The translations under genes were made by a program, and so were the position numbers. A stretch of 64,000 bases of DNA from Burkholderia lata (lineage in GTDB: Bacteria; Pseudomonadota; Gammaproteobacteria; Burkholderiales; Burkholderiaceae): positions 3,224,001 through 3,288,000 of the forward strand of contig NC_007510.1 of NCBI RefSeq assembly GCF_000012945.1, written 5' to 3'. Positions within the stretch are counted from its first letter, which is position 1. Each line of letters begins with the position of its first letter. Below are positions 19,176 through 30,795 of this stretch, piece by piece. The notes beneath the pieces are model-generated. The model was not told the origin of the DNA, did no database searches, and saw nothing but the letters and a program-made list of their open reading frames with translations.

Positions 19176-19475
19176 GTGAAAGTTCGTCAGTTCATTGGCA
19201 CCGCGCTCGTTCTGGCGCTGATCAGCCCGATCGCGCACGCGGACATGTCGGAAGTGAAGCAGGACATCAAGCGCGATTCGAAGGAAGCCGCGCACAAGAC
19301 CGGCGAGGCGGCCCGCAGCTTCGGCCACGCAACCGCAAGCGCCGCGAAGGCGGTCGGGCACGGGGTCGCACACGCGTCGCGCGAAGGCTGGGATGCCACC
19401 AAGCGCACGACGAAGCGGATCTTCCACAAGAACGACTCGGGCGAGTCGGGTGGAAAGAGCGAAAAGAGCGATTGA
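19176..19475 (+). CDS. small secreted Ala/Lys/His-rich protein
   Basis: The 99-residue product starts at GTG 19176 with GAAGGA upstream. It has a clean signal peptide of about 22 residues ending IAHA. The mature part is an amphipathic, alanine-, lysine- and histidine-rich helix with heptad-like spacing of charged residues and a Ser/Gly/Lys tail. No family is recognised. Its place at the end of the polyene unit suggests it is co-transcribed, perhaps as a periplasmic chaperone or lipid-binding helix, but that is only inference. A 12-codon open frame overlaps the dehydratase stop upstream of it and is probably not functional. Confidence 0.65.
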   Translation: MKVRQFIGTALVLALISPIAHADMSEVKQDIKRDSKEAAHKTGEAARSFGHATASAAKAVGHGVAHASREGWDATKRTTKRIFHKNDSGESGGKSEKSD

Positions 19476-19562
19476 CCACGGGCATCGCGCGCATCGCCGG
19501 AGGCCTGCGCGCGATGCGTGACCGCTCGTCAATCGTGACGCATCACTGCCGCAATGCCGCCG

Positions 19563-19769
19563 TCAACGCGCGCCGCGCATGCGGCGTGCCGGCCTGGCCC
19601 GCACGCGCGCGAAGCACTTGCCGTACGCGACGAGCCAGCAATCGCGATGATCGAAGTTCCGCAGCAGACGCGCACGGCGCCGCTCGAGCCAGTAGAGCGA
19701 GACCGCCATCGTCAGCGCGACGGCCAGTGCCGTGCCGCCGATCGCGAGTCCCATCCAGGTGTCGCCCAT
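19563..19769 (-). CDS. small single-pass membrane protein, hypothetical
   Basis: This 68-residue frame has one strong transmembrane helix (about residues 6-27) followed by an arginine-rich cytoplasmic tail. GGAG sits at a suitable distance before the ATG at 19769. It lies about 110 bases downstream of phbB on the same strand. No family is recognised. The ribosome site and hydrophobicity support it, but it is short. Confidence 0.5.
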   Translation of the reverse strand: MGDTWMGLAIGGTALAVALTMAVSLYWLERRRARLLRNFDHRDCWLVAYGKCFARVRARPARRMRGAR

Positions 19770-19877
19770 GCCTTCTCCGGAATGCGAAGCCGAAGCGGCG
19801 CGTCTGCCGCCGCCCTGGCACTGGATATTGCGGAACGCGGCCCGCCACGTGCGCGCACGCCGCCGGGCCGCTGCGGG

Positions 19878-20621
19878 TCAGTGCATGTGCTGCCCGCCGT
19901 TGATCGCGATGTTGGAGCCCGTGACGAAGCCGGCCTCCTCCGAGCACAGGTAGGCCACCAGCGCCGCGACTTCCTCGGGCTTGCCGAGCCGGCCCGCCGG
20001 AATCTGCGGGAGGATCTTCGAGTCGAGGATGTCCTGCGGGATCGCCGTGACCATCTTCGTCGCGAGGTAGCCCGGCGACACCGTGTTCACCGTCACGCCC
20101 TTGCGCGCGATCTCGAGCGCGAGCGATTTCGTGAAACCGTGCATGCCGGCCTTCGCGGCCGCGTAGTTGGTCTGGCCGACCGAACCCTTCGAGCCGTTCA
20201 CCGACGAGATGTTGACGATGCGGCCCCAGCCGCGCTCGACCATGCTTTCGCAGACCGGCTTCGTCATGTTGAACACGGAATCGAGGTTGGTGCGGATCAC
20301 CGCGTCCCAGTTGACCTTGTCGAGCTTGCGCAGCGTCATGTCGCGCGTGATGCCCGCGTTGTTCACGAGAATGTCGACCGGGCCGACGTCCCGCGCGATC
20401 TTCTCGATGCATTGCTGGCACGAATCGTGATCGGCCACGTCCACCGGGTACGCGTGGAACTCGCGACCGGCCGCGTGCATCTCGGTCAGCCAGCGGTCCG
20501 CGCCGGTGTTGTTCGGCGAATACGTGACGACTACCCGGTGGCCCGCGTCGTTCAACCTGATGCTGACCGCTTCGCCGAGGCCGCCCATTCCACCAGTCAC
20601 AACTGCAATTCGCTTAGTCAT
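19878..20621 (-). CDS. phbB: acetoacetyl-CoA reductase
   Basis: The 247-residue SDR enzyme reduces acetoacetyl-CoA to (R)-3-hydroxybutyryl-CoA with NADPH for polyhydroxybutyrate synthesis. The cofactor loop TGGMGGLG is near residue 9, NNAG near 89, and the catalytic YAAAKAG near 152. The ending NGGQHMH is characteristic of PhbB. The ATG at 20621 is preferred; an in-frame TTG at 20639 is unlikely. It is about 217 bases downstream of the thiolase gene, so it may have its own promoter. Confidence 0.93.
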   Translation of the reverse strand: MTKRIAVVTGGMGGLGEAVSIRLNDAGHRVVVTYSPNNTGADRWLTEMHAAGREFHAYPVDVADHDSCQQCIEKIARDVGPVDILVNNAGITRDMTLRKLDKVNWDAVIRTNLDSVFNMTKPVCESMVERGWGRIVNISSVNGSKGSVGQTNYAAAKAGMHGFTKSLALEIARKGVTVNTVSPGYLATKMVTAIPQDILDSKILPQIPAGRLGKPEEVAALVAYLCSEEAGFVTGSNIAINGGQHMH

Positions 20622-20837
20622 CCTATAAATTACCGACAAGAAAGTAATCGATGAAGGCGGGGCGACGGCATCGCTCAGGCTGCCGCCCCACCGCTTCGAT
20701 GCGCAGCCGCCCGCGTCGCGGGCGCGGCACGCACCGGCACCTCGCGCTTGTTATTGACTGCTTGTCGTGCGCGAAATCCGCTTCGCCCGCGTGCGGCGCT
20801 GGCCGGCGCCGTACGCGGAATGTACGTCAGACCCTGC

Positions 20838-22019
20838 TCAGGCGCGCTCGACCGCGAGTGCGACGCCCATCCCGCCGCCGATACACAGCGACGCCAGCCC
20901 GCGCTTCGCATCGCGCTTGGCCATCTCGTGCAGCAGCGTCACCAGGATCCGGCAGCCCGACGCGCCGATCGGGTGGCCGATCGCGATCGCCCCGCCGTTC
21001 ACGTTCACCTTCGACGTGTCCCAGCCCATCTGCTTGTGCACCGCCAGCGCCTGCGCCGCGAACGCCTCGTTGATCTCCATCAGGTCCAGGTCGCCCGGCG
21101 TCCAGCCCGCGCGCTCCAGGCACCGGCGCGAGGCCGGCACCGGGCCCATGCCCATCACGCTCGGATCCACGCCCGCGTTCGCATACGCCTTGATCCGCGC
21201 CAGCGGCGTCAGGCCGAGTGCCGCCGCCTTCTGCGCCGACATCACCAGCACCGCCGCCGCACCGTCGTTCAGCCCCGACGCGTTCGCCGCCGTCACCGAG
21301 CCGTCCTTCGAGAATGCCGGCTTCAGCCCGGACAGCGATTCCGCCGTCACGCCGTGACGCACGAATTCATCGGTGGCGAACTGCAGCGGCTCGCCCTTGC
21401 GTTGCGGAATCGCCACCGGCACGATCTCGTCGTTGAAGCGGCCGGCCTTCTGCGCGGCTTCCGCCTTGTTCTGCGACAGCGCCGCGAAGGCGTCCTGCTC
21501 TTCGCGCGTGATCCCGTACTCCTTCGCGACGTTCTCCGCCGTGATGCCCATGTGGTACTGGTTGTACACGTCCCACAGGCCGTCGACGATCATCGTGTCG
21601 ACCAGCTTCGCGTCGCCCATGCGGAACCCGTCGCGCGAGCCCGGCAGCACGTGCGGCGACGCGCTCATGTTCTCCTGGCCGCCCGCGATCACGATCTCGG
21701 CATCCCCCGCGACAATCGCGTTCGCCGCCAGCATCACGGCCTTCAGGCCCGAGCCGCACACCTTGTTGATCGTCATCCCCGGCACTGCCGTCGGCAGCCC
21801 GGCCTTGATCAGCGACTGCCGTGCCGGGTTCTGCCCGGAACCGGCCGTCAGCACCTGGCCCATGATCACTTCGCTCACCTGCTCGGGCTTCACGCCCGCA
21901 CGCTCCAGCACCGCGCGGATCACCGTCGCGCCCAGTTCGGGCGCCGCAATCTTCGCAAGCGAACCGCCGAATTTGCCGACCGCGGTCCGCGCGGCCGATA
22001 CGATCACTACATCCGTCAT
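20838..22019 (-). CDS. phbA: acetyl-CoA acetyltransferase (beta-ketothiolase)
   Basis: The 393-residue thiolase condenses two acetyl-CoA to acetoacetyl-CoA. It has the acyl-enzyme cysteine in [10 protein letters not shown] near residue 89, GHPIGASG with the catalytic His near 350, and the second cysteine in CIGGGMGVA near 379. AGGAA precedes the ATG at 22019. phbB lies downstream and a phasin gene upstream. The usual partner phaC (PHB synthase) is not in this neighbourhood. Confidence 0.94.
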   Translation of the reverse strand: MTDVVIVSAARTAVGKFGGSLAKIAAPELGATVIRAVLERAGVKPEQVSEVIMGQVLTAGSGQNPARQSLIKAGLPTAVPGMTINKVCGSGLKAVMLAANAIVAGDAEIVIAGGQENMSASPHVLPGSRDGFRMGDAKLVDTMIVDGLWDVYNQYHMGITAENVAKEYGITREEQDAFAALSQNKAEAAQKAGRFNDEIVPVAIPQRKGEPLQFATDEFVRHGVTAESLSGLKPAFSKDGSVTAANASGLNDGAAAVLVMSAQKAAALGLTPLARIKAYANAGVDPSVMGMGPVPASRRCLERAGWTPGDLDLMEINEAFAAQALAVHKQMGWDTSKVNVNGGAIAIGHPIGASGCRILVTLLHEMAKRDAKRGLASLCIGGGMGVALAVERA

Positions 22020-22316
22020 GTCCAGTTCCTGCATCGAAATCAGTTCGTCGTTCTGACGCCGGCGCGAGCCGGCCTCGGCTGGCGATCGCGCATCTCGGGC
22101 CGTCGGGCGCGATGGCGGTCGCACGCCGCCGTACGGCGCGCGGCACCCGTTCGAACGGGCGGCACACCGATACGGCTCGCCGGTTCACCGGCGTCTTCCG
22201 GCAAACCGGACGTGCGCCGGACGCCACGCGGCACACGCGGCGTCTGGCGCCATCCGGCGCCGATCAATCGTGTCGCGCTCATGCGCGACACGTGCTTGCT
22301 TGGCTTGGCTACGCGA
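22020..22316. other. intergenic gap between phbA and the phasin gene
   Basis: About 300 bases without a gene. It holds a 9-bp inverted repeat (CGTGTCGCG at 22269-22277 with its complement at 22284-22292, 6-base loop), placed just past the phasin stop. No T-run follows it on the minus strand, so it is at best a weak terminator or a transcript-stabilising stem. The rest probably holds the phbA promoter, but I cannot place it. Confidence 0.5.
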
Positions 22317-22901
22317 TTACGCAGCCGATTCGCGTGCGGCCGCTGCGTCCTTGCGTGCGGCGGCAGCCGTTTGCTTCGCACCACGCGTTGCCGTTTCGCT
22401 GACCGCGTCGAAACCGCTCTGCGCGGCTTCGATCGCCTGGCCCGTCGCGGCGCGAACCGAATCGGCCGCGGCGGTCGCCGCCGACAGCGCCGAGTTCAGC
22501 GCGGCCACCACCGGCGCCGAGCCGGCCGGTGCGTGCTTCGACAGTTCGCCAAGCGCGTCCTTCAGGCGCTTGTCGTTCTGTTCGTATTGCGCTTGTGCGA
22601 CCTTCGCCCATTCGGACTGCGTCGACACGGCGATGTCGAACAGATGGCGGCCGTACGACACGACCTTGCCGGCCGCTTCCTGCGGCGCGGCGACCTGCTG
22701 TGCGAAGCCCGCGGCCGGGTTGCTGCTGTTGAATGCGTTCTTCAGCTTGTCCTCGTATTCCTCGAGCGCCGTCCGGGCCGCTTGCAGGTTGAGTTCGACG
22801 ACAGCCTCGAAACCTTGGATCGCCGGACGGGCGATCGCAAACCACGCGGCGATACCGGATTGATATTCGGCGTTGAGTTTTTCGGGGGCAAATACGGACA
22901 T
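22317..22901 (-). CDS. phaP: phasin family protein
   Basis: The 194-residue protein is helical, alanine-rich and typical of PhaP-type phasins that coat polyhydroxyalkanoate granules. Conserved features include the N-terminal region with FEAVVELNLQAA and a middle segment with AQYEQNDKRLKDAL. AGGAG sits before the ATG at 22901. It lies upstream of phbA, separated by a hairpin, and next to an AT-rich regulatory region. Confidence 0.9.
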   Translation of the reverse strand: MSVFAPEKLNAEYQSGIAAWFAIARPAIQGFEAVVELNLQAARTALEEYEDKLKNAFNSSNPAAGFAQQVAAPQEAAGKVVSYGRHLFDIAVSTQSEWAKVAQAQYEQNDKRLKDALGELSKHAPAGSAPVVAALNSALSAATAAADSVRAATGQAIEAAQSGFDAVSETATRGAKQTAAAARKDAAAARESAA

Positions 22902-23403
22902 CGGGCACGCTCCTGTTAGCAATGCGAGAGACGACGTAAGGAAAATGGGAAGCCGGATCGACAGCAGACTTCCTTATTGACAACCCGTCACTTATTTGAG
23001 TACGGGAAGCTGAAGGAGCCCATTCTAGATCGATTAATTGTCAATTAAATGGCATTAATACTAGGTGTAAACCCTTAATCTAATCAGAAGTGACCGCTGG
23101 AACCCATGATGCGCCGACATCGCAGACGAGGCCGCGCATCACTCTGTCCCGCAATGCATTTTTACCTTTTTACAGGATACCGGGTCATGACGTCGCGCAA
23201 CATTTACCAATCCATTATTCCGTTTATTAGAAAACCGGAGCACATTGAAAATGGAGTGGTCACTTATGTAATCGTTTTTTCTGGATTTATTATGAAATCG
23301 TTTTCGGGATTATTAATGACGGAATCAATGATCGGATGAATTGCGGGTCGCAATAAAAAACGGCCGCATGATGCGGCCGCGGGTTCGTCAGGCAGGCGCG
23401 GGA
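22902..23403. promoter_or_regulatory. AT-rich intergenic island between the phasin and parA genes
   Basis: About 500 bases with much lower GC than the surroundings. It holds a perfect interrupted palindrome TTAATTG-T-CAATTAA (23034-23048), which includes TTGACA-like sequence facing the phasin gene, and two diverged ~25-base direct repeats (23270-23295 and 23296-23319). A 77-codon frame at 23106-23339 has no ribosome site or recognisable product. The phasin promoter and an operator are probably here. Confidence 0.5.
23352..23382 (-). terminator. rho-independent terminator of parA
   Basis: Read on the minus strand, a perfect CGGCCGCAT/ATGCGGCCG stem is followed by TTTTTTATT. It lies about 20 bases past the parA stop. 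Confidence 0.9.
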
Positions 23404-24168
23404 TCAGCCGGCCAGTTCGCGATGCAGCGCGAGGAACTCCTGCGCGAGCTTGTGCCCGGGTTCCAGATGGATCACCGGTTTGGACTGCTGATGCGACTCG
23501 CGAATCTTCACCGACGCCGACAACCTCGACGCGAGCACCGGCAGCCCTTCTTCGACGAGTTCGTCGACCAGGCGCTGCGGCAGGCTCGCCCGCGGCTGGA
23601 ACTGGTTGATCACGATCCCTTCCACCTCGAGCGCCGCGTTGTGGTCCTGCTGGATTTCCTTCACGTTCTCGAGCAGCGTGTACAGCGCGCGGCGCGAGAA
23701 ATCGTCGCAGTCGAACGGGATCAGGCAGCGCTCGACCGCGATCAGCGCCGAGCGCGTATAGAAATTCAGCGCGGGCGGCGTGTCGATGTACACGGCGTCG
23801 TAGGTGTCGAGCTCGTTCAGCGCATCGCGCAGCTTGTAGATCTTGTAGCGCGACTCGAGCTTGCCGTGCAGCGTGTCGAGCTCCGGATGCGCAGGCATCA
23901 CGTCGAGCCCTTCGAACGGGGTCGGATGAATGAACGACGCGACGTCGACCGGGCGGAAGTTGAAGGTCAGCGCGGTTTCGAAGAAATCGGCGACGCCCGG
24001 CTGCGCGTCGGGCGCGGCGTCGCCGAGCAGGTAGCGCGTCGAGTTCGCCTGCGCATCGAGGTCGATGACGAGCGTGCGCAGCCCTTCGCTCGCGCTGATC
24101 GCCGCCAGGTTGCAGACGATCGTCGATTTGCCCACGCCGCCCTTCTGGTTGAATACGACCCGCCGCAT
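23404..24168 (-). CDS. ParA family ATPase, orphan
   Basis: The 254-residue ATPase has the deviant Walker A KGGVGKST at about residues 10-17, the Walker A' IDLDAQAN near 37 and Walker B DAVYIDTPP near 125. GGAG precedes the ATG at 24168. No parB is adjacent, and the gene has its own terminator, so it is not part of a chromosome-partition pair. ParA-like ATPases without ParB position large cargoes such as chemoreceptor clusters, carboxysomes or PHB granules. Its place beside phasin and phb genes makes granule positioning a reasonable guess, but nothing in the protein shows it. Confidence 0.85.
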   Translation of the reverse strand: MRRVVFNQKGGVGKSTIVCNLAAISASEGLRTLVIDLDAQANSTRYLLGDAAPDAQPGVADFFETALTFNFRPVDVASFIHPTPFEGLDVMPAHPELDTLHGKLESRYKIYKLRDALNELDTYDAVYIDTPPALNFYTRSALIAVERCLIPFDCDDFSRRALYTLLENVKEIQQDHNAALEVEGIVINQFQPRASLPQRLVDELVEEGLPVLASRLSASVKIRESHQQSKPVIHLEPGHKLAQEFLALHRELAG

Positions 24169-24271
24169 TGTGTCTCCTCGATCGAACACGTCGAAAAGAC
24201 AAGCTTAGCCGGTCAATTGTGGCGGTCGCGTGACGCAGGTCGAATTGTGCGCATCTTGGCACGGGGCCGTA

Positions 24272-24895
24272 TCAGCGGCGCGTCACCGGCCCCGACACAT
24301 ACCGGTTGCCCGGCACGCTCCACCGCCATGGCAGATCCGTGCCGACGCGAATGCCGATGCGCGGCCCGCCCGCCAGATCGGCGGGCGGCGCGCTGCCGTC
24401 GTCGACGATCGCGAACCCTTCGTGCGCGCCGATCAGGTCGACCCCATCCTGCGCGCCGCCGATCCCCATCGCCTGGGTCAGCCGCGCCGGCCCCCGGCAC
24501 AGGTCGCGATCGCGCGTCTGCGGCGGCCGTGCCGCACGCATCCGTTCGAGCCCTTGCAGCGGCTCGAGCGCACGGATCAGCACGCCCGTTCCCGTGCCAT
24601 CGGGGCCGCACACGCAGTTGCAGCACCAGTGCATGCCATAGGTGAAATAGACGTACAGGTGCCCCGGCGGCCCGAACATCGTCGCATTGCGCGGCGTCTT
24701 GCCGCGATAGGTATGCGCGGCCGGGTCGATCGCGCCGGCATAGGCTTCCACTTCGACGATCCGCCCGGCCCGGCCGTCCGCGGCCGCAAGGATCTTGTTC
24801 AGCAGTTGCGGCGCGACGTCGGTGGCGACGCGGTCGAAGAATGCGCGCGGCAGCACGGCGCCCGGCCACCGAGGCGCGGGGTCACCGCGCCGCAT
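24272..24895 (-). CDS. DNA-3-methyladenine glycosylase (Mpg/AAG family)
   Basis: The 207-residue protein removes alkylated or deaminated purines from DNA. The catalytic glutamate is in RIVEVEAY near residue 48, and the family stretches AHTYRGKTPRNATMFGPPGHLYVYFTYG are partly visible from 60. GGAGG lies before the ATG at 24895, which is inside the last codons of the upstream glycosylase gene (14-base overlap), so the two are translationally coupled. Confidence 0.92.
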   Translation of the reverse strand: MRRGDPAPRWPGAVLPRAFFDRVATDVAPQLLNKILAAADGRAGRIVEVEAYAGAIDPAAHTYRGKTPRNATMFGPPGHLYVYFTYGMHWCCNCVCGPDGTGTGVLIRALEPLQGLERMRAARPPQTRDRDLCRGPARLTQAMGIGGAQDGVDLIGAHEGFAIVDDGSAPPADLAGGPRIGIRVGTDLPWRWSVPGNRYVSGPVTRR

Positions 24896-25430
24896 CCTGC
24901 CCCTCCGGTTGAAGACCGGAACCGGCCTTCACCTGCAGACGAAGCTGACGATATGCGTCGACGAGGTCGTCGAGACTGAACGCGAGATTTCGCCCGCTGG
25001 GATTGGGCAGCACCCAGACGCTCGATCCCTGCATCCGGGCCGGCTGCAATCCCCACTCGATTTCCCGCTGCCCGGAAAGCGCCGAGTACGCTGCCTTGCC
25101 GAGAAAAGCGACGAAGCGCGGCCCATAACGCGCCACCTTGTGCTCGAACTCGGCAGCCGCGGCGACGAATTCCGCGCGCGAAAGCTGGTCGGCGCTCGCG
25201 GTCGGCCGCTTCACCACCGCCGTCAGGCCGCAGCCATATTGAAGAATCGCGTGATCGTCCTGCGGCGAAATTTCCGCCGGCGTGAAGCCCGCGAGATGGA
25301 TCACGCGCCAGAAGCGGTTGCTCCTCCCCGCGAAGTGATGGCCGGTGGCGGCCGCGGTCAGGCCGGGGTTGATCCCGCAGAAGAGCACGTCGAGTTGCGG
25401 CGCGATGAGGTCGGGAAGTTCGTCAGCCAC
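24882..25430 (-). CDS. mug: G/U mismatch-specific uracil-DNA glycosylase
   Basis: The 182-residue protein has the Mug/TDG motifs GINPGLTA near residue 18 and LPNPSG near 143. It removes uracil and ethenocytosine from mispairs. GTG at 25430 is chosen because the protein then aligns with the E. coli Mug N-terminus. The longer frame to 25514 would run through the terminator of the preceding ssb gene. It overlaps the next glycosylase gene, which makes a small base-excision-repair pair. Confidence 0.85.
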   Translation of the reverse strand: MADELPDLIAPQLDVLFCGINPGLTAAATGHHFAGRSNRFWRVIHLAGFTPAEISPQDDHAILQYGCGLTAVVKRPTASADQLSRAEFVAAAAEFEHKVARYGPRFVAFLGKAAYSALSGQREIEWGLQPARMQGSSVWVLPNPSGRNLAFSLDDLVDAYRQLRLQVKAGSGLQPEGQDAAR

Positions 25431-25460
25431 GTTTTGCCTGGTGCGCAAGGAACATCGACG

Positions 25461-25492
25461 TAAACGAAACAAGGCCCGAAGACCCGGGCCAA
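25461..25492 (-). terminator. rho-independent terminator of ssb
   Basis: Read on the minus strand, GGCCCGGG and TCGGGCC arms form a stem followed by TTGTTTCGTTT. It lies about 60 bases past the ssb stop and before the mug start. Confidence 0.75.
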
Positions 25493-25549
25493 GCAACTGG
25501 CTTGACTCGGACATTCGGGCCCATCGTGATGCGGATGCCGACTTGCCGA

Positions 25550-26104
25550 TCAGAACGGGATATCGTCGTCCATCTCGTCGAAGCCGCCGCCTGCCGGTGC
25601 GCTCGGACGGCTTTGCGCGCCGCCGCCTGCACCGCCACGCGCTGCGCCGCCGGCACGACCACCGCCGCCACCGCCGCGCTCCATCTGCTCGCCACGGCCA
25701 CCGCCGCCGCCACCACCGTAGCCGCCGCCGTAACCGCCTTCGTCACCGCCGCCACCGCCGCCGCCCGCACCGCGGCCGCCGAGCATCTGCATCTGGTCGG
25801 CGACGATTTCGGTCGAGTAACGATCCTGGCCGTCCTGGCCCTGCCACTTGCGCGTGCGGATGCGGCCTTCGATATAGACCGACGAACCCTTCTTCAGGTA
25901 CTCGCTGACGATTTCCGCCAGACGGCCGAAGAACGCGACGCGGTGCCACTCGGTCATTTCCTTGAAATCGCCGCTCGCCTTGTCTTTATAGCGGTCGGTC
26001 GTTGCGAGACGGATGTTCGCAACCGCGTCGCCGCTCGGCAGGTAACGGACTTCAGGATCGGCGCCGAGATTGCCGACGAGGATGACCTTGTTGACGGATG
26101 CCAT
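25550..26104 (-). CDS. ssb: single-stranded DNA-binding protein
   Basis: The 184-residue protein has an OB-fold domain in residues 1 to about 110 ([20 protein letters not shown] at the start) and a long, almost pure glycine linker with scattered Arg and Glu. The acidic tip DDDIPF recruits repair and replication proteins. GGAGA is upstream of the ATG. It is at the usual SSB length. The neighbouring repair genes (mug, aag, uvrA) make a loose DNA-repair group. Confidence 0.96.
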   Translation of the reverse strand: MASVNKVILVGNLGADPEVRYLPSGDAVANIRLATTDRYKDKASGDFKEMTEWHRVAFFGRLAEIVSEYLKKGSSVYIEGRIRTRKWQGQDGQDRYSTEIVADQMQMLGGRGAGGGGGGGDEGGYGGGYGGGGGGGRGEQMERGGGGGGRAGGAARGGAGGGAQSRPSAPAGGGFDEMDDDIPF

Positions 26105-26205
26105 GTGTTTCTCCAGTAAATTCGATGCCGGGCCGCCCGCTCATGCTGTCGGTGCGGCCCGCCGGGCAAGCCGGCGAACGCCGCCGGTACCTGCCCGAAA
26201 TGAGT

Positions 26206-27393
26206 TCAGGCCTTGCGCGGCGGCGCTTTCATGCTGGCCGCGATTATAAGCCACGCGGCAACGAGCCCCGAGCACGTGTAGAACACCGTATTGGCGCCCC
26301 CGTGCTTCAGCAGCCAGCCGCCCACGATGCCGCCGAGCGCGAGCCCGATCGACTGCGTGGTGTTGTAAACACCTGTGGCCGCGCCCTTGCGCGAACCGGG
26401 CGCGAGCTTCGATACGAGCGACGGCTGCGACGCTTCCAGGATGTTGAAACCGAGGAAGTAGACGAAAAGAACCGCTGCCACAATCAGGATGGTATGCGGC
26501 GCGCTGCCCAGCAGCAATTGGCCGATCAGGATAGCCAGGATGCCGCCAAGCAGCACCGGCTTCATCTTGCCCCGTTTTTCCGCGACGATGATCGCCGGGA
26601 CCATCATCACGAACGCGAGCCCCATCACCGGCAGGTAGACCTTCCAGTGCGCGGCGACCGGCAGGCCGCCGTCAACGAGCAGGCGCGGTACGACAAGGAA
26701 CAGCGCCGTCTGAGTCGCGTGCAGCACCAGCACGCCGAAGTTCAGGCGCAGCAGCTCGACGTTGTGCAGCACCTCGGCGAACGGCGCGGGCACGTGCACG
26801 GGCTTCGCTGCGTCGGGCACGATCCACAGCACGACGCCGATCGCGAGGATCGACAGCACGCCGACGATCGCGAACAGCCCGCTCATCCCGACCCAATGGA
26901 ACACGATCGGCGCGCCCACGATCGCGACCGCGAACGACACGCCGATCGAGCCGCCGACCATCGCCATCGCCTTCGTGCGGTTCTGCTCGGAGGTCAGGTC
27001 GGCGATGAACGCGAGCACCGCGGACGACACCGCGCCCATCCCCTGGATCACGCGGCCGACGATGATCCACGTGATGTCATGCGCGGACGCGGCGACGAAG
27101 CTGCCGATCGCGAAGATCACGAGACCGGTGGCGATCACCGGCTTGCGGCCGAACTTGTCGGACGCCCAGCCGTAGAAGATATAGAACAGCGATTGCGTGA
27201 CGCCGTAGGCCCCGAGCGCGATACCGACGAGCAGCACGTTGTCGCCGCCCGGGATGGTTTTCGCGTAGACCGAGAACACCGGCATGATCATGAACAGGCC
27301 GAGCATGCGCAGCGCGAAGATCGCCGCGAGCGACGTGGTCGCGCGCAATTCGGGCGCAGTCATGCGGGAAGACGTGGCAGACGGATTGGACAT
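26206..27393 (-). CDS. MFS transporter (12-helix, YajR-like)
   Basis: The 395-residue inner-membrane protein has twelve hydrophobic segments and the MFS A-motif GWASDKFGRKPV near residue 75. It resembles proton-driven drug or metabolite exporters of the YajR type but lacks the extra C-terminal domain seen in E. coli YajR. It is transcribed divergently from uvrA and precedes ssb on the same strand. Substrate unknown. Confidence 0.88.
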   Translation of the reverse strand: MSNPSATSSRMTAPELRATTSLAAIFALRMLGLFMIMPVFSVYAKTIPGGDNVLLVGIALGAYGVTQSLFYIFYGWASDKFGRKPVIATGLVIFAIGSFVAASAHDITWIIVGRVIQGMGAVSSAVLAFIADLTSEQNRTKAMAMVGGSIGVSFAVAIVGAPIVFHWVGMSGLFAIVGVLSILAIGVVLWIVPDAAKPVHVPAPFAEVLHNVELLRLNFGVLVLHATQTALFLVVPRLLVDGGLPVAAHWKVYLPVMGLAFVMMVPAIIVAEKRGKMKPVLLGGILAILIGQLLLGSAPHTILIVAAVLFVYFLGFNILEASQPSLVSKLAPGSRKGAATGVYNTTQSIGLALGGIVGGWLLKHGGANTVFYTCSGLVAAWLIIAASMKAPPRKA

Positions 27394-27657
27394 CGGGAAT
27401 GAATTTCGAATGATCGGAATGACCGCCCGACACCGGGCGGCGGAAGATCAGGACCAGCGGCCCGGGAGGCTTGGCCGGCAACACGTCGGGGCAGGATTCA
27501 GGCAGCCCGCAGGCCGCCCGGAACCGCGCGGCGCGGCCGCTTTCCCGGCGCAGGCGCCATCTTGCTGCCACCTGCTGCTAAGGCTGGGGACCCCAAACGA
27601 CGGCCTCGAAAAGCCGTTATAGTAGCAGGTTTGGTTCCCTCCATTTTCGCCAGGTTC

Positions 27658-30543
<2,886 letters not shown>

Positions 30544-30566
30544 CGCGCCCCGCCTGACTCCCCTCC

Positions 30567-30592
30567 CGCGCGCGGCCGCCCGGCCGCGCGCG
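30567..30592 (+). terminator. GC-only hairpin after uvrA
   Basis: A 12-bp inverted repeat (30567-30578 with 30581-30592) lies 25 bases past the uvrA stop. It has no T-run, so termination by it is uncertain. Confidence 0.4.
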
Positions 30593-30684
30593 CCCTTCCG
30601 CACCGCGAATCCGGCCCCTTCTCGTTTTCCCTTCTGCGTTTACACCATGCGCCAAACGGCCCCGTTGCGGACCATAATGGCGGC

Positions 30685-30690
30685 TATACT
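30685..30690 (+). promoter_or_regulatory. probable -10 element (TATACT)
   Basis: TATACT lies about 105 bases before the permease start. The nearest -35-like TTGCGG (30665-30670) is spaced only 14 bases away, so the promoter is only partly supported. Confidence 0.4.
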
Positions 30691-30795
30691 TTACGGTCGT
30701 AAGGTTCGCCGTACGCACCAATCCGGTGCGGCGCCGGGCGAACACGGCTCTGCCGCGCATTCCGCGGCATGACACACGAACGACAGGAATCCACA

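Noticed and set aside
23106..23339. 77-codon plus-strand frame in the AT-rich island
   Set aside because: No ribosome site, a start in Arg-rich GC sequence and an AT-rich remainder; composition explains the open frame.
25430..25514. Longer N-terminus for mug
   Set aside because: It would be translated through the ssb terminator hairpin and does not match Mug N-termini.
27394..27657. Search for an SOS (LexA) box between the MFS gene and uvrA
   Set aside because: No CTGT-N8-ACAG-like sequence found on reading; SOS control of uvrA cannot be claimed.
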